Assembly (NCBI GenBank): GCA_964546125.1
Contig: CAZJIS010000001.1
Coordinates: 1-64,000 of the forward strand
Origin: Phil1 sp964546125
GTDB taxonomy: Bacteria > Bacillota > Clostridia > Christensenellales > CAG-138
Direction of reading: 5' to 3'
Length of the DNA: 64,000 nucleotides
The translations under genes and the position numbers were made by a program. Positions 63,347 to 64,000 of the stretch are shown here, piece by piece (within the stretch, counting starts at the first letter, position 1; the number at the start of each line of letters is the position of its first letter). A model generated the notes under the pieces. That model was given only the letters and a program-made list of their open reading frames with translations, ran no database searches and was not told the DNA's origin.

Positions 63347-64000
63347 ATGCAGGGGATTCCCGTTGCCGACGCGCATTGCGATTTTCTTTATTATATGTGG
63401 CGGCGCGGCTATTCGTTTGTTAAGCCGCGCAAGGATCAGGCGGTGAGCCTGCCTTCTATGCGCGAAGGCAATGCGGCGCTGCAGCTTTTTGCCGCTTGGA
63501 TCGACCCTGAGGATCGCCTTTCACCGCTGCAGCAATGCCTGTGCCTGATCGATGCTTACAAGCGCCTGCTTGCGGATACAAGCGAGCTCGTTCCGTTCTC
63601 CCCCGACTTTGACCCCGCCTGCGGGAAGGTCGCGGCGCTGCTCACCATCGAGGGCGGGGAAGCGCTCATGGGCAAGGTCGAAAACCTGCGGCTTTTCCGC
63701 GAGCTTGGCGTGCGCGCGATGACCCTTACCTGGAACGCGCCCAACGAGCTTGCAAGTCCGGCAACGATAAAGCGCGACCGTGGCCTGAGTGCGCTCGGCC
63801 GCGAAATCGTGCGCGAGATAGGCCGCCTTCACATCGCCCTCGACGTGGCGCATCTGGGCGACCGCGGCATCGACGATGCGCTCGATCTAGCCGATAGCGA
63901 TATGCCGATTTTCTCCTCCCACACGAATGCGCGCGCTGTGTTCCCGCACAGGCGCTCGCTTAGCGACAGGCACATCCGCGAAATCGCGCGGCGCGGGGGC
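63347..64000 (+). CDS. membrane (renal) dipeptidase, M19 family, 3' end cut by the window
   Basis: The first 218 residues are present and the frame is still open at the edge. The N-terminus has the metal motif ADAHCDFLYYM (usual H-x-D), followed by AALLTIEGGEAL (metal Glu), LRLFRELGVRAMTLTWNAPNELA, ALDVAHLGDRGIDDAL and PIFSSHTNARAVFPHRRSLSDRHI. All fit M19 dipeptidases, zinc enzymes that cleave dipeptides and, in some cases, D-amino-acid-containing ones. The ATG follows GGAGGA. A hairpin at 63299-63327 separates it from rny. Confidence 0.92.
   Translation, partial: MQGIPVADAHCDFLYYMWRRGYSFVKPRKDQAVSLPSMREGNAALQLFAAWIDPEDRLSPLQQCLCLIDAYKRLLADTSELVPFSPDFDPACGKVAALLTIEGGEALMGKVENLRLFRELGVRAMTLTWNAPNELASPATIKRDRGLSALGREIVREIGRLHIALDVAHLGDRGIDDALDLADSDMPIFSSHTNARAVFPHRRSLSDRHIREIARRGG

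Noticed and set aside
1..64000. Search for mobile elements, prophage, toxin-antitoxin, defence or biosynthetic clusters
   Set aside because: No transposase, integrase, phage structural, restriction, CRISPR-associated or synthase genes were recognised on either strand; the only duplications are assembly artefacts and the local repeats reported above.

Overview
The window is 64 kb of a high-GC (roughly 60%), densely packed, mostly plus-strand chromosome from an endospore-forming Bacillota of the class Clostridia. The evidence is a complete spoIIIAA-AH locus, spoIVB next to spo0A, a GerMN lipoprotein, YtfJ/GerW and YmxH proteins, an IspH-ribosomal protein S1 fusion typical of Clostridia, and the usual clostridial gene order nusB-xseAB-ispA-dxs-tlyA-nadK-argR-recN-spoIVB-spo0A. 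No phage, insertion sequence, CRISPR array or defence island was seen. Three 100-N runs show that this is a scaffolded draft, probably a metagenome assembly. Two of the gaps are flanked by an exact 55-bp duplication and are probably not real gaps.

Layout. 1-1836: tRNA-Leu(UAA), an orphan gene, a DUF4364 regulator and a helical protein. 1975-11412: type IIA topoisomerase pair parE-parC, an SSB-like protein, an FAH-family enzyme, RqcH, a GerMN lipoprotein, RdgB and a YfcE-like phosphodiesterase. 11416-12976 (minus): a two-gene NitT/TauT-type ABC importer with no binding protein. 13306-17306: rpmB (minus), then prmA-rsmE-mtaB-HIT protein and rpsU. 17455-19068: ymxH, nrdR, pgeF. 19132-25164: spoIIIA and the Asp23/AmaP/DUF2273 envelope cluster. 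25185-34579: nusB, a TsaD paralogue, xseAB, isoprenoid genes ispA and dxs, tlyA, nadK, argR, recN. 34658-38188: spoIVB, spo0A, deoB. 38279-44309: a catalytically dead DacF-like protein, a site-2 protease, scpAB, DUF2953, ytfJ, an intact DacF, and rluB. 44453-46914: a biotin-dependent decarboxylase/carboxyltransferase cluster. 47081-54270: surE, RpiR regulator, phosphatase, flavoprotein, cmk, plsC, ispH-rpsA. 54688-64000: ftsK, rimO, pgsA, cinA, recA, rny and the start of a membrane dipeptidase.

How it works together. Most genes overlap by 1-17 nt or are spaced under 40 nt, so long operons with translational coupling are likely. The sporulation genes cover the master regulator (Spo0A), the engulfment-stage channel (SpoIIIA), the sigma-K checkpoint protease (SpoIVB) and spore-envelope factors. 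Translation quality control and RNA modification (RqcH, PrmA, RsmE, MtaB, RimO, TlyA, RluB) and DNA repair (RecN, RecA, XseAB) are strongly represented.

Most of the window is housekeeping, and I found no clearly new multi-gene system. The parts most worth a second look are: a 97-bp tandem duplication with paired 0A boxes upstream of spo0A; the DacF-like pseudoenzyme behind an 18-bp hairpin that covers its ribosome binding site; a decarboxylase gamma-like protein with three in-frame 39-residue repeats behind a structured leader; a 57-residue SpoIIIAF; and an unexplained 0.37-kb intergenic region before ftsK.
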